From Candidatus Paceibacterota bacterium (GTDB lineage: Bacteria; Verrucomicrobiota; Verrucomicrobiia; Limisphaerales; UBA8199), in contig DAOTCE010000001.1 in NCBI GenBank assembly GCA_035452965.1, positions 1-64,000 on the forward strand: a stretch of DNA of 64,000 nucleotides, given 5' to 3'. Of this stretch, positions 1 to 8,594 are shown piece by piece; within the stretch, counting starts at the first letter, position 1, and every line of letters begins with the position of its first letter. A program made the position numbers and the translations under genes. The notes beneath the pieces were generated by a model that saw only the letters and a list, made by a program, of their open reading frames with translations, was not told where the DNA came from and searched no databases.

Positions 1-21
1 CGTCCGGTGGTGTGGGAGGAC

Positions 22-42
22 GGTGAGGTTCTAACCCTCACC
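22..42. repeat. Short hairpin near the left edge
   Basis: A 7-bp inverted repeat (ggtgagg / cctcacc) encloses a 7-base loop. Four further pairs (17-20 with 43-46) extend the stem across a one-base bulge. It lies 120 bases past the stop of the minus-strand helicase. There is no T-run on either side, so calling it a terminator would be a guess. I see no convincing gene in bases 1-161. Confidence 0.25.
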
Positions 43-161
43 TCCTACCCGATCGCCACCCCTCGCCCCAAACTCCGCTGTAGCGGCTTTCCCACCCGCA
101 ACTCCCGTCTCAGCGTCCTCCGGTGCAGGTGCAACCGCCCGCGCCGGCTGAACCTGTTTCA

Positions 162-3100
162 TCAACCGTCTTCGAACGCAACTTCCACCACCGGAACCTC
201 CCATTCTGGCACGAGGTACCGCTTGCGGCGGGCCTCGTCCGTGTCCTGCTCAGCCTTCCGGCGGACCATGGCCAGGACGCGAAGCTCCCGCACAGATGTC
301 AGCCTGCTGCCCCAACGCTCCTCCGCCTGCCGCGAGAGACGGGCGACGCAGTTGTTGGACTTGTCGAAAGCACCAATGCCACTCCGCCCGCAAGGTCGCA
401 TGGCAAGTTTGTCGCCGGTCTTCAATGCCGCCAGCGCCTTGTGAATACGATCCCCCTGGCTGAACTGGCCTGGGTAGCCCAGGTGGACATCCTCCAGCGT
501 AAGCACTTCATAGCGCAGGGAGACGCTCCGCCGCCTGCCGGGGGCGGTGGCGAACCGGGAGCGGATTACCCACTTGTCCGACATCGTTGCCGGCAACGAG
601 GGGGATACATCCCGCCGGTCAAACACTGCCAGCGTCTGCCGGGCGCGGGTGATGCCGACGTAGAAAGTCCGCCGCTCTTCCTCCTGCTTCATTCGTTGCG
701 CCGGGAGCCGCCAGGGCCCAATCACCAGCACGTGGTCGAACTCCGTCCCTTTCGCTGAATGCACGGTGCTCAGCGTCACGCCCTGGCCGTAAGTAAACTC
801 GCGCCGGCTTTCGGCGCAGGCCTCATACAAAAATTCCAGCGCCTGCCGCACCGGCAGATCGGCATCTCCAGATTCGGTGGCCCAGGCCTGGAGCAGCCGA
901 CCAAGAAACTGTGTCCACGGATTCCCTTCGTTCGCATCGAAGAGCCTGGCCGCAAGGCGTGAAAGATCACTGGCGCGCTGAAAGGCACCGCGGTCCTTGG
1001 CCAGGTGTGCGAGGAAGAAGTTCAGCTCTCGAATTTGGTGGAGCGGAGGCATGGCGCTCCGCGAGTCCACCCACCGGACAGGGATGGACTCCTGCTCAGC
1101 GAGCATCCGCACCTGGGCCAGATCGGCGCGCTCCCGCGAGAGCACCGCGATGCTGGACCATTCGGTAACGCCAAGCCGGTTGAGACGGCGCAACTCCGCC
1201 ACTACCGCCTCGGCCTGGCACGCGGCGTCGGCGACCTGGATGATCCGGACTTTGCCCCGGCACAACGCGTCCCGGCGCCCAAACTCCCCGCCGGGACCCA
1301 GCATCTCGCGATGCCGGTCAATACGGATCGGGTGGTGGGTTTTCATGCGGTCAACATTGGCCGCAATCAGGTGATTCGCCGCCTCGATGATGTAACCCGT
1401 GGAGCGGTAGTTCTCGACGAGGTAATGAACCTCTGCGCCGTAATCCTGCGCAAACCTGCGGATGAACTCCACGTTGGCGCCGCGGAACGTGTAGATATTC
1501 TGGTCGTCATCCCCGACGGCCAGGATGGAGAGCCTCAGGTCCGCGTCCTCGATCCTGCGCCCGGCGATGGCGCTGATCAGCTCGTATTGGGGCTCGTCTA
1601 TGTCCTGGTATTCGTCCACCAGAACATACTGAAAGCCCGCCAGCAGGCGGTCCCTGACCTCGTCGGCCTCCAGCCCCGGCGGAACGTTCTCGCCGCGCAG
1701 CAGTTTTGTCGCGTCCGCGATAAGCTTGTCGAAGTCCAGGTCGCGCCCGCCGGCTGCTTGCTCGGCATACGAGCAGCCCAACAGGCGCATGGCCAGAGCG
1801 TGGTAGGTCAGGACCGTCACCCCGCGCGCATCATCACCCACGAGGTCGGCCAATCGCCGGCGCAGCTCGATCGCCGCGTGACGGTTGAAGCAGCACACGA
1901 GCATGCTTTGCGGCCGCACCCGCTCAACCCGCAGGAGATACGCGCAGCGGTGAACGACGGTCCGGGTCTTGCCCGAGCCCGGGCCGGCCAGAATCAGCAC
2001 GTTCCGGCTGGGCGGCGCGGTGACCACTCTGATTTGGTCGGCATTGGCCAGGTCGGTGACGATCCGTTGGAACGAACCGGCGGTGGTCGCATGCTCGAGC
2101 AAGTCGGGCTTGGTCCGGAAGTAGCGGCGGAGGAATTCGTCCTTCGCCAGCGTGAAATAGGCGAGGACCAATTCCAGGGCGGCCTGTATTCGTTCGAGCC
2201 CCAGGCGGGCGTACTCGCTCATCACATGCACCTGAAGAATGCGTTCTTTGTAGTGGTGCTCGAGGGGCTGGTAATCCGAGGCCTTGTACTTCTCGCCCCG
2301 CGCCTCGGGGCGGAACCGGATGGTCATCGCGGACCGGAAGACGGCCAACCCCTGCTGCAGAGTGATCACGCGCAGCTCGTGGAGAAACAACAGCGCGCGC
2401 TCTATCGCGGCGTCAATGTCTTTGGTTTCCACCCCCAGCGCCAGGTCCCGCTCGATCGCCTGGTGCAGCTCCTCAAAGTGGAATTCCAGCAGCAAGTCGG
2501 CGCGGGCGGGTGCCGCCGGGGGAATCTTGGCCAGGAGCGTGTCCAGGACCAGCGACGCCAGCTTTCTGCGGTTGCCTGCCAGTTCCTTTATTTCGGTCCA
2601 GCCGCGCCGCACCTTGACCCGGTAGGTGTCCCGGGCCAAATAGCGCAGGTCGAGGCAGCCGTTGGTGCCGCCAAATCCGCGCCCCACCTCGCCCAGGCTC
2701 TTGAGCAAGGCTCTAACCAGCTCGGTTGAAGATTCGCAGCCTTCGTCGCAGAGCCGCTGGTTCAGCTGCCGCAAGGACAGGGGCATCCAGTCTACCGGAT
2801 CCGGTTCTTCGTCTGCCAGCACGTCCACAAGCTTGCGGTCGGTGAGAAGAATCCGGTCCAGCCGCAAACGGGAGTGGTCGGCGACTTTGTGGCGCACAAA
2901 AGCCGTGAGCTGCATGTCGCGCTTCATGAGCCCGGCCTGAGTCATGCTGCCCAGGATCTTGAGAATCCTGGCGCTCACAAATTCCGGGTTGGCCGCCGCG
3001 GCGGGGTTGGCTTTGGCAAAGCCGGCGAATTCAGGCAGCAATGCCAATTGGTCCACCGTGAGGCTTTCAGCCGGCGGAGTGTTGAAAATCTCCCGCAGGA

Positions 3101-5393
3101 TGGCGAGCCAGAGGGATTGCTCGTTGGCGGAGAGGTGCAAGCCGGCGATTCTGGCTTTGGCCTCGTTCAGGTCTTTGACCACCGGGCGGGCCTGAAAGAC
3201 CCTCGTTACATTCTCGTCGCGCTGAAGCAAGTTGGCGCGTTCCAGCCACGAGACGGCGGTCCGGACCTTCGTGTCGGCCATGCGATCCTGGAGGTTCACA
3301 TCAATTTGCAGTTCCTCGTCCCGAAGGATCTCGCCGGCCGTGATGACCAGTTCCTGTTTGTCGCCGCGAACGGCCTTTCGCAGGCTCCGGAGAATCTGGG
3401 CGATGTCACGGCGGCTCAGCTCGGAGAAGGCTTCCATCCGGAATTGCGTCTCGCAATCCTGGTCCGCGTAAAGCAAGACGCACTCTGCTTTCCTCCCGTC
3501 ACGCCCGGCGCGGCCGGCCTCCTGCAGGTAGTTCTCCAGCGAGCCCGGCGTGTCCGCGTGGATCACGAGCCGGACATCTTCCTTGTCTATGCCCATGCCG
3601 AAGGCGTTCGTGGCACAGATCACTTTTGTGTCGCCGGCCAGGAACTCGTCCTGGATGCGCTTCTTCTCGGGCGGGGTCAGGCCTGCGTGGAAGTGAGCGG
3701 CCGTCCAGCCGTGCGCGCGCAGGTATTCCCCCGTGATCTCGGTCTCCTGCCGCGTGGCGCGGAACACGATGGCGCTGCCGGGTCGCCCCTCGGGGAGGCG
3801 ATCGGAGAGCAACTCATGGATGCGCTCATACTTGCTCGACCCCTCAACGGTCTGCACCTCAAAGCACAGGCTGTCCCGCTCGACACTGCTGGAGAAGAGT
3901 GTCATTTCCCGGCCCGCCTCGCTCTTGAAGAAGGCGAGGATTTCCTCGCGCACGTCCTGCTTGGCTGTGGCGGTGAAGCACGCAATAGGCGGAATCTCCA
4001 CTCCTTGCTTCTTCGAGAACTCCCGAATGAAACGGCCGGCATAGAGGTAGTCAGGGCGGAAGTCGTGCCCCCATTTGGACAGGCAATGGGCCTCATCGAA
4101 CACCCAGCAGCCGATCTCGCGCTGGGCTATGGCTTCAGCGAAGGAACGGTTGCGCAGCTGCTCCGGCGAGACGTACAGGAGCGCGATGTCACCGAGCCGG
4201 ATTCTGCAGAGCACGTCACTGCGCTCCGGCGCCGTGAGCAGACCGTAAAGGGCCGCGGCGAACGGCGTGCCGGTGCGCCGGACCAGGCCGTCCACCTGGT
4301 CTTTCATCAGGGCCTGGAGCGGAGACAGGACGATGGTCAGGACGCCCCGGCGGAAGTTGCGCGCCAGGGCGGGGAGCTGGTAGCAAAGCGATTTGCCGCC
4401 GCCGGTGGGCAGTATGGCCAGCAAAGATTCGTTGGCCATGCCCGCCTCGACAATCGCCTGCTGCAAACTGCCGCCCGTGCTGGTCTCTGGCGCCGGGCGG
4501 AAGCTGTCCAACTGAAAAAACTTGCGCAGCTGCGCCGTGGCATCGTGCGCCCCTTTGCAATAGGTGCATTCGGGCGACGCGCACGGCACCTCCCGCAGCC
4601 GCTTAATGAGCTCGCCGGTCAGCGGGTGTTCCGATCGAACCCACGGCGGCAGTACAGAATTCGAGCCGGCGACGCGGAGCCAGACCAGCGTGTACGCCAG
4701 GGCCAGCCTGCCGGGTTGAGTTTCTACCAGGCCTTCAGCCACTGGCACGCTGGAGCAGCCCCACTGAGGGACAAGCTCACGGCACAATTGCAGCGCCCGC
4801 GTGGCGGTCGGGGGCCTGGCGCCGAGTGCGTCAAACACGAGCGCCATCCCGGCCGACAGCGGGTCGGTCTCAAGGTCCGGAGTCGCCAAGAGATAATGCA
4901 GGACCTCGAACAGGCGCGGCTCGGTGCGGCGCAGTCCTTTGAGCGCCTGGACCTCGTCCTTGAACAAAACCGCGGCTTGCCGGGCGTCGGCCACAGGGTC
5001 GTTGATGCTCTCGCGGACCAGCTTGTAATTCTTCACCAAACGGTGATAGGGATTCTCCGGAAAGCAGATCGGCGACAACACCAGGGTGTCTATGACCGGC
5101 AATCGCAAGAGCGGCAGCTCCGGCGCCCGCTCTCGCAGGACAGGAAGGTCGTGGCGAAGCAGGTTGTGGCCGAGCACACACTTGGCCCCCGCCGAGAGCC
5201 GGTTAAGCTCGCCGCAGACAGTTTCCAAGGGGCTGCTTCCCAACCGCGACAGGCGCTGCTCTCCGAGAACGGCACCCAGTTTGAGAATCTTCCCGCTGTG
5301 AGAAACCTCCAGATCCAGCAAAACGGCGCGGTCCAACAAGGCTTGCAGCGCCTCGGCCACGCCGCTTCTGCTTTCACTCGCCTGCGAGCTCAT
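162..5393 (-). CDS. DEDD exonuclease-like / RecQ / UvrD fusion helicase
   Basis: A 1743-residue predicted DNA repair or recombination enzyme with three modules. Residues about 20-150 resemble a DEDD 3'-5' exonuclease: a D-L-E motif, GHNLLRHD, and a later ADAR motif. A Cys cluster (CASPECTYC) near residue 271 may bind zinc. Residues about 320-680 are a RecQ-type SF2 helicase, with Walker A PTGGGKS near 329, DEAH near 433 and a motif VI of the form QEAGRAGRDG. Residues about 1120-1743 are a UvrD/PcrA-type SF1 helicase, with Walker A GPGSGKT near 1135, VDEYQDID, GDDDQNIYTFRG, STVHSAKGTEFD and a C-terminal YVGITRAR. RecQ proteins are usually 500-700 residues, so this is a true multi-engine fusion. 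The reading frame is open to 5501, but the ATG at 5393 starts immediately before the conserved domain and is preferred. No partner gene sits beside it. Helicase identity is firm. The exonuclease activity is inferred, because motif III lacks the usual His. Confidence 0.93.
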   Translation of the reverse strand: MSSQASESRSGVAEALQALLDRAVLLDLEVSHSGKILKLGAVLGEQRLSRLGSSPLETVCGELNRLSAGAKCVLGHNLLRHDLPVLRERAPELPLLRLPVIDTLVLSPICFPENPYHRLVKNYKLVRESINDPVADARQAAVLFKDEVQALKGLRRTEPRLFEVLHYLLATPDLETDPLSAGMALVFDALGARPPTATRALQLCRELVPQWGCSSVPVAEGLVETQPGRLALAYTLVWLRVAGSNSVLPPWVRSEHPLTGELIKRLREVPCASPECTYCKGAHDATAQLRKFFQLDSFRPAPETSTGGSLQQAIVEAGMANESLLAILPTGGGKSLCYQLPALARNFRRGVLTIVLSPLQALMKDQVDGLVRRTGTPFAAALYGLLTAPERSDVLCRIRLGDIALLYVSPEQLRNRSFAEAIAQREIGCWVFDEAHCLSKWGHDFRPDYLYAGRFIREFSKKQGVEIPPIACFTATAKQDVREEILAFFKSEAGREMTLFSSSVERDSLCFEVQTVEGSSKYERIHELLSDRLPEGRPGSAIVFRATRQETEITGEYLRAHGWTAAHFHAGLTPPEKKRIQDEFLAGDTKVICATNAFGMGIDKEDVRLVIHADTPGSLENYLQEAGRAGRDGRKAECVLLYADQDCETQFRMEAFSELSRRDIAQILRSLRKAVRGDKQELVITAGEILRDEELQIDVNLQDRMADTKVRTAVSWLERANLLQRDENVTRVFQARPVVKDLNEAKARIAGLHLSANEQSLWLAILREIFNTPPAESLTVDQLALLPEFAGFAKANPAAAANPEFVSARILKILGSMTQAGLMKRDMQLTAFVRHKVADHSRLRLDRILLTDRKLVDVLADEEPDPVDWMPLSLRQLNQRLCDEGCESSTELVRALLKSLGEVGRGFGGTNGCLDLRYLARDTYRVKVRRGWTEIKELAGNRRKLASLVLDTLLAKIPPAAPARADLLLEFHFEELHQAIERDLALGVETKDIDAAIERALLFLHELRVITLQQGLAVFRSAMTIRFRPEARGEKYKASDYQPLEHHYKERILQVHVMSEYARLGLERIQAALELVLAYFTLAKDEFLRRYFRTKPDLLEHATTAGSFQRIVTDLANADQIRVVTAPPSRNVLILAGPGSGKTRTVVHRCAYLLRVERVRPQSMLVCCFNRHAAIELRRRLADLVGDDARGVTVLTYHALAMRLLGCSYAEQAAGGRDLDFDKLIADATKLLRGENVPPGLEADEVRDRLLAGFQYVLVDEYQDIDEPQYELISAIAGRRIEDADLRLSILAVGDDDQNIYTFRGANVEFIRRFAQDYGAEVHYLVENYRSTGYIIEAANHLIAANVDRMKTHHPIRIDRHREMLGPGGEFGRRDALCRGKVRIIQVADAACQAEAVVAELRRLNRLGVTEWSSIAVLSRERADLAQVRMLAEQESIPVRWVDSRSAMPPLHQIRELNFFLAHLAKDRGAFQRASDLSRLAARLFDANEGNPWTQFLGRLLQAWATESGDADLPVRQALEFLYEACAESRREFTYGQGVTLSTVHSAKGTEFDHVLVIGPWRLPAQRMKQEEERRTFYVGITRARQTLAVFDRRDVSPSLPATMSDKWVIRSRFATAPGRRRSVSLRYEVLTLEDVHLGYPGQFSQGDRIHKALAALKTGDKLAMRPCGRSGIGAFDKSNNCVARLSRQAEERWGSRLTSVRELRVLAMVRRKAEQDTDEARRKRYLVPEWEVPVVEVAFEDG

Positions 5394-5585
5394 ACTCGGA
5401 AAGCCAGTGTAGCGAGGAAAGGGCGAAGATGTCCAAGAATCTGTCCTTCGCTGGCGCCGCAAGTGGCGCCTGGTGGTTCGCCCGCCGCGTCCAGCCGGCA
5501 ACCTTCGCGCCCGCTTGGCGGTGGATGCCGGCCGGCGGCTCGCCGCCGGGCCGGTTGCGTCAGACCGCTCGGCGCCGGTCTGCCG

Positions 5586-6233
5586 TCATTTCGGCATCTG
5601 CTGGATGAATTCGTCCGCGCGCGCGATCGAGGCGTTCATCTCGTCAATCAACCGCGCGATGTCAGCCTGAATCTTGGTGGACTCGCCCGCAAGGGCGGCA
5701 ATGGCCTGCGCGTTGAGCGTGTGCTTGAGCGCCAGCACATAGTCGTGGAACTTGCGCAGGACCGGGTCCATGCTTTGCTCCGACTTCTTCAGCGCGGTGA
5801 TCATCTCATTGTAGTGGCGCCGGGTGTCGGTCAATTGCTGCCGGCTCACGTCGCGCAACGACGCGGTCTCAATCTGCTGGTTCTCTTTCTCCCATTCGGC
5901 GAACAGGTCCGCCGCCACTGTCTCCACATCCTGAACGCGCTTGTGAACCGCCTCCACCCGCGACGCCGCATCGTCGTAGTCGGACTGGAGCTGGCGATAC
6001 CGCTTCTCGAGTTCGCCCCCATCGAAGCTGGACAGTTCTTTCAGGCGGGTGAGGGCATCCTTGAATTCCTGTTGCGCTTCTTTTTCTTCGTCGCGCGCCG
6101 CCACGACCCGCTTCTTGAGCAGGTCGCGCTTGTAAACGCCGACCTTCTCGTAAGCGGAATACATCACGCTCTTGCACGAGGACAAAGCGACGAGCGACAC
6201 CAGCAGCAAACCCACGAGCGACAATCGTTTCAT
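5586..6233 (-). CDS. DUF2959-like coiled-coil lipoprotein
   Basis: A 215-residue exported lipoprotein. It has a signal peptide with a lipobox ending LSSC at Cys20, followed by SVMYSAYEKVGVYKRDLL, which matches my recollection of the DUF2959 family. Nearly all of the rest is charged heptad-rich helix (for example residues 35-130), so a long coiled coil is likely. The protein should sit in the periplasm on a membrane; its function is unknown. The ATG at 6233 is chosen because it begins the signal peptide; the open frame upstream to 6296 does not look like signal sequence. It is divergent from the nuclease-like gene at 6387. Confidence 0.8.
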   Translation of the reverse strand: MKRLSLVGLLLVSLVALSSCKSVMYSAYEKVGVYKRDLLKKRVVAARDEEKEAQQEFKDALTRLKELSSFDGGELEKRYRQLQSDYDDAASRVEAVHKRVQDVETVAADLFAEWEKENQQIETASLRDVSRQQLTDTRRHYNEMITALKKSEQSMDPVLRKFHDYVLALKHTLNAQAIAALAGESTKIQADIARLIDEMNASIARADEFIQQMPK

Positions 6234-6386
6234 AGCCGCGATGCTCGCATCATTGACCGCCACCGTCAATGACGGGTGCGCCCAAGGAAAAGCCATGCGC
6301 GCGGGGCCGGGCTGCCCAACGCGTCACGTCGAGAGTGCCCGCTTCTGCGACTTGCCCGCCCGAACCGGGCGGCTAGAATGCATGGC

Positions 6387-7289
6387 ATGAAACAACGTGT
6401 CTGCCTTAGCCGTGTCACCGCCATTTTGCTTTTCACCGCCTGCGCCTTTGGCCTCAGTGCCTTCCGCGCCAAAGCCCAGACGGCCGTAGCCGCCGAATCG
6501 GACACGTTGACGGTGATGACTTACAACCTGAAGTTCGCCAGTCCCAACCCGCCAAACGCCTGGCCGCAGCGCCGCCCGCTCATGGCAGAGCTCATCAGGC
6601 AGCTCGCGCCCGACGTCCTCGGCACGCAGGAAGGACTGTATGGCCAGCTGCAGGAGCTGGCGGCGGACTTGCCGGCATTCGACTGGATCGGCCTGGGGCG
6701 GGACGGCGGCAGCCGGGGCGAGTTCATGGCGGTATTCTATCGCACGGCGCGGCTCGAACCGCTGGCGTTCGACCATTTCTGGCTCTCGGACACGCCGGAA
6801 GTCATGGGCTCGAAGACCTGGGGACCCAAGCTGGCCCGCATGGTGACCTGGGTGAAATTCCGCGACCGCCAAACCAAAGGGGAATTCGTCTTCATCAACA
6901 CCCACCTCGACCACCAGGTCCAGGAAGCGCGCGAGAAGGCAGCCCAACTCGTCCGTGAACGCGCCGCCACCTTCGACGCCAGGCTGCCGGTGCTGCTCGT
7001 GGGCGACTTCAACGCCGCCGCCGGCAAGAACAAGGCCTACACCATCCTGACCGGCGACCGATTCTTCACCAACACCTGGACGACCGCCCGCGAGCGCGTG
7101 AACGCAGGCATCGGGACCTTCAACGGGTTCAACGCCATTGAGAAGGGCGGGGCGCATATTGACTGGATACTGTACCGCGGCGATGCGGCGGTGGACCGCG
7201 TCGAAGTTGTGCCCTTCTCGCGCGAGGGCCAGTTCCCGAGCGACCATTGCCCGGTGGTGGCGAAAATGCGGTTGGGCGCGTCCCGGTAG
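6387..7289 (+). CDS. Secreted endonuclease/exonuclease/phosphatase family protein
   Basis: A 300-residue protein with an N-terminal signal peptide ending near AKAQT and a single EEP (DNase I/IMP-like) domain. The family metal and catalytic motifs are present in order: TYNLKF (about 44), GTQEG (about 80), INTHLDHQ (about 172), LLVGDFNA (about 205), HIDWILYRG (about 257) and PSDHCPVV (about 283). Family members hydrolyse phosphodiesters or phosphomonoesters in nucleic acids, phospholipids or inositol phosphates; the substrate cannot be told here. Secretion suggests a scavenging role. It converges on the DUF6807 gene with a gap of only two bases. Confidence 0.9.
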   Translation: MKQRVCLSRVTAILLFTACAFGLSAFRAKAQTAVAAESDTLTVMTYNLKFASPNPPNAWPQRRPLMAELIRQLAPDVLGTQEGLYGQLQELAADLPAFDWIGLGRDGGSRGEFMAVFYRTARLEPLAFDHFWLSDTPEVMGSKTWGPKLARMVTWVKFRDRQTKGEFVFINTHLDHQVQEAREKAAQLVRERAATFDARLPVLLVGDFNAAAGKNKAYTILTGDRFFTNTWTTARERVNAGIGTFNGFNAIEKGGAHIDWILYRGDAAVDRVEVVPFSREGQFPSDHCPVVAKMRLGASR

Positions 7290-7291
7290 TC

Positions 7292-8386
7292 TTACTGGCG
7301 GAAAGCCGGCAGGACGGCTTCAGGCCCGTTGAACGCGTCCCACAAGTTCGCGGTTTGGCTCGCGTCCGGCTTGGGCCCGGCATGGATAATAAGCCGGTAG
7401 CGCAGCACCAGCGGTTGGTCGCGCCGCAACGGGTAGCGCGTCCCCGCAGCCGGAAATGTCGGCTGGCACCACGACAAAGCGGGGACCTGGAAGTAGTCTC
7501 CCGGGTAATCGGCGTTCTCCCGGTGCTGCAGAACAGTCAGCCCGGACGGCGCCCCGGCCCCGGCAAATACGCCGCTCAAGTCCGACCACGCGCGGCGCGG
7601 GACGGCGTTGGTGGGGTCGGTGTGCATGGATATCTCCTGCGACGCCGGGCCGGCCAGGCGCAGGCTCAAGCCGCCGTATTGGTCGGTGCCGCGCCGGGCG
7701 AGGGTCACGCCATCCTTGAGCGCGACAAACCGGAACGCCAGGTCGATGACCCTGCCCGCCGCCGTCGCGCGGCCGGCGCGGATGATGGCCTGTTCCCGCA
7801 CAATGGGTTCGCGGTCCTCCCACAACCAGAGATTCTCGCCCTCGACTTCGGCAAACAGCCGGCCACTCTGGAGCCGCACCTTTCCCGTGGGCCGCGCGAA
7901 CACCTGCTGCAGTGCGTGGAGATCGCCGCGGTTCGTGCCGTAATCCACTTCCGGCCACGCCCAATAGATGCCGCGATGATGCGGGTGGTCCGCCGGCCAA
8001 TCCCACGTCAGCACCTCGCCATTCAGGCCGTAAAGCGGGTGGATGTAGTTGCTGCGGGCGCGCGCATAGATCCGGTTGGCAGGTTTTACCATGTGCAGCG
8101 AATCACCCGGCTCAATGGTCTTGTAGTTGTAACGCAGGACCGGTTTGCCGTCTTCGGTTAGGTCGATTTGGCCGCTGGCGTGGTCCGGGCTGGCGCTCAT
8201 AAAAGCCGCAGCCTGCCTCGCTGCACCGCCGGCCAAATCAACCGCCCCTCGCGCCGCTGCTGCGAAGCTGGCGGGCGCGCTGCACAGCAATGACAGGAGC
8301 AACGCCGCAGCGAGCGCGCTCCGGCAGCGGAGGCGCGGGCCGGTTGAAAACGTGAACTGCCTGCGCAATGGCTGGCGCTTCGTCAT
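7292..8386 (-). CDS. DUF6807 (PmoA-like) secreted protein
   Basis: A 364-residue exported protein with a signal peptide in residues 1-43. The mature part matches the DUF6807 family, which Pfam earlier labelled 'methane oxygenase PmoA': a beta-sandwich with TWDWPADHPHHRGIYWAW at about 127-144, and Gly/Trp-rich strands after it. The label is misleading; no methane-oxidation function follows from it. Such proteins often occur beside Gfo/Idh oxidoreductases and glycosidases, and this window has several. I chose the ATG at 8386 because GGAG lies about 10 bases upstream; the ATG at 8401 in the same frame is a possible alternative. Confidence 0.82.
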   Translation of the reverse strand: MTKRQPLRRQFTFSTGPRLRCRSALAAALLLSLLCSAPASFAAAARGAVDLAGGAARQAAAFMSASPDHASGQIDLTEDGKPVLRYNYKTIEPGDSLHMVKPANRIYARARSNYIHPLYGLNGEVLTWDWPADHPHHRGIYWAWPEVDYGTNRGDLHALQQVFARPTGKVRLQSGRLFAEVEGENLWLWEDREPIVREQAIIRAGRATAAGRVIDLAFRFVALKDGVTLARRGTDQYGGLSLRLAGPASQEISMHTDPTNAVPRRAWSDLSGVFAGAGAPSGLTVLQHRENADYPGDYFQVPALSWCQPTFPAAGTRYPLRRDQPLVLRYRLIIHAGPKPDASQTANLWDAFNGPEAVLPAFRQ

Positions 8387-8594
8387 AGGTTTGAACTCCA
8401 TATAGGTCAATATGGTCCGGGTAGCTAATCTGCCGGACGGGGCGTTGGCAAGGCGGCAATCACCCCCGGCAGCGCGCTGGAGATCAAAACCCACGCGGTG
8501 GTCGCCGCCAGGGTTTTGGAGGGGCCCCCCAGACCCAGGAACCGCCTGGTACACGCAAGGAATCTCCTCGACAACCCCATCACCCTGTGTTTCA

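Noticed and set aside
1..444. Plus-strand open frame across the left edge
   Set aside because: It runs antisense through the C-terminal end of the helicase, has Arg/Ser/Cys-rich shadow composition and no recognisable motif. Only bases 1-161 could hold the end of another gene, and nothing there is convincing.
1005..2729. Long plus-strand frames antisense to the helicase
   Set aside because: The 574-residue frame, and the 1132-residue one from 2874, mirror the high-GC codon pattern of the helicase. They show no motifs, while the minus strand shows all helicase motifs.
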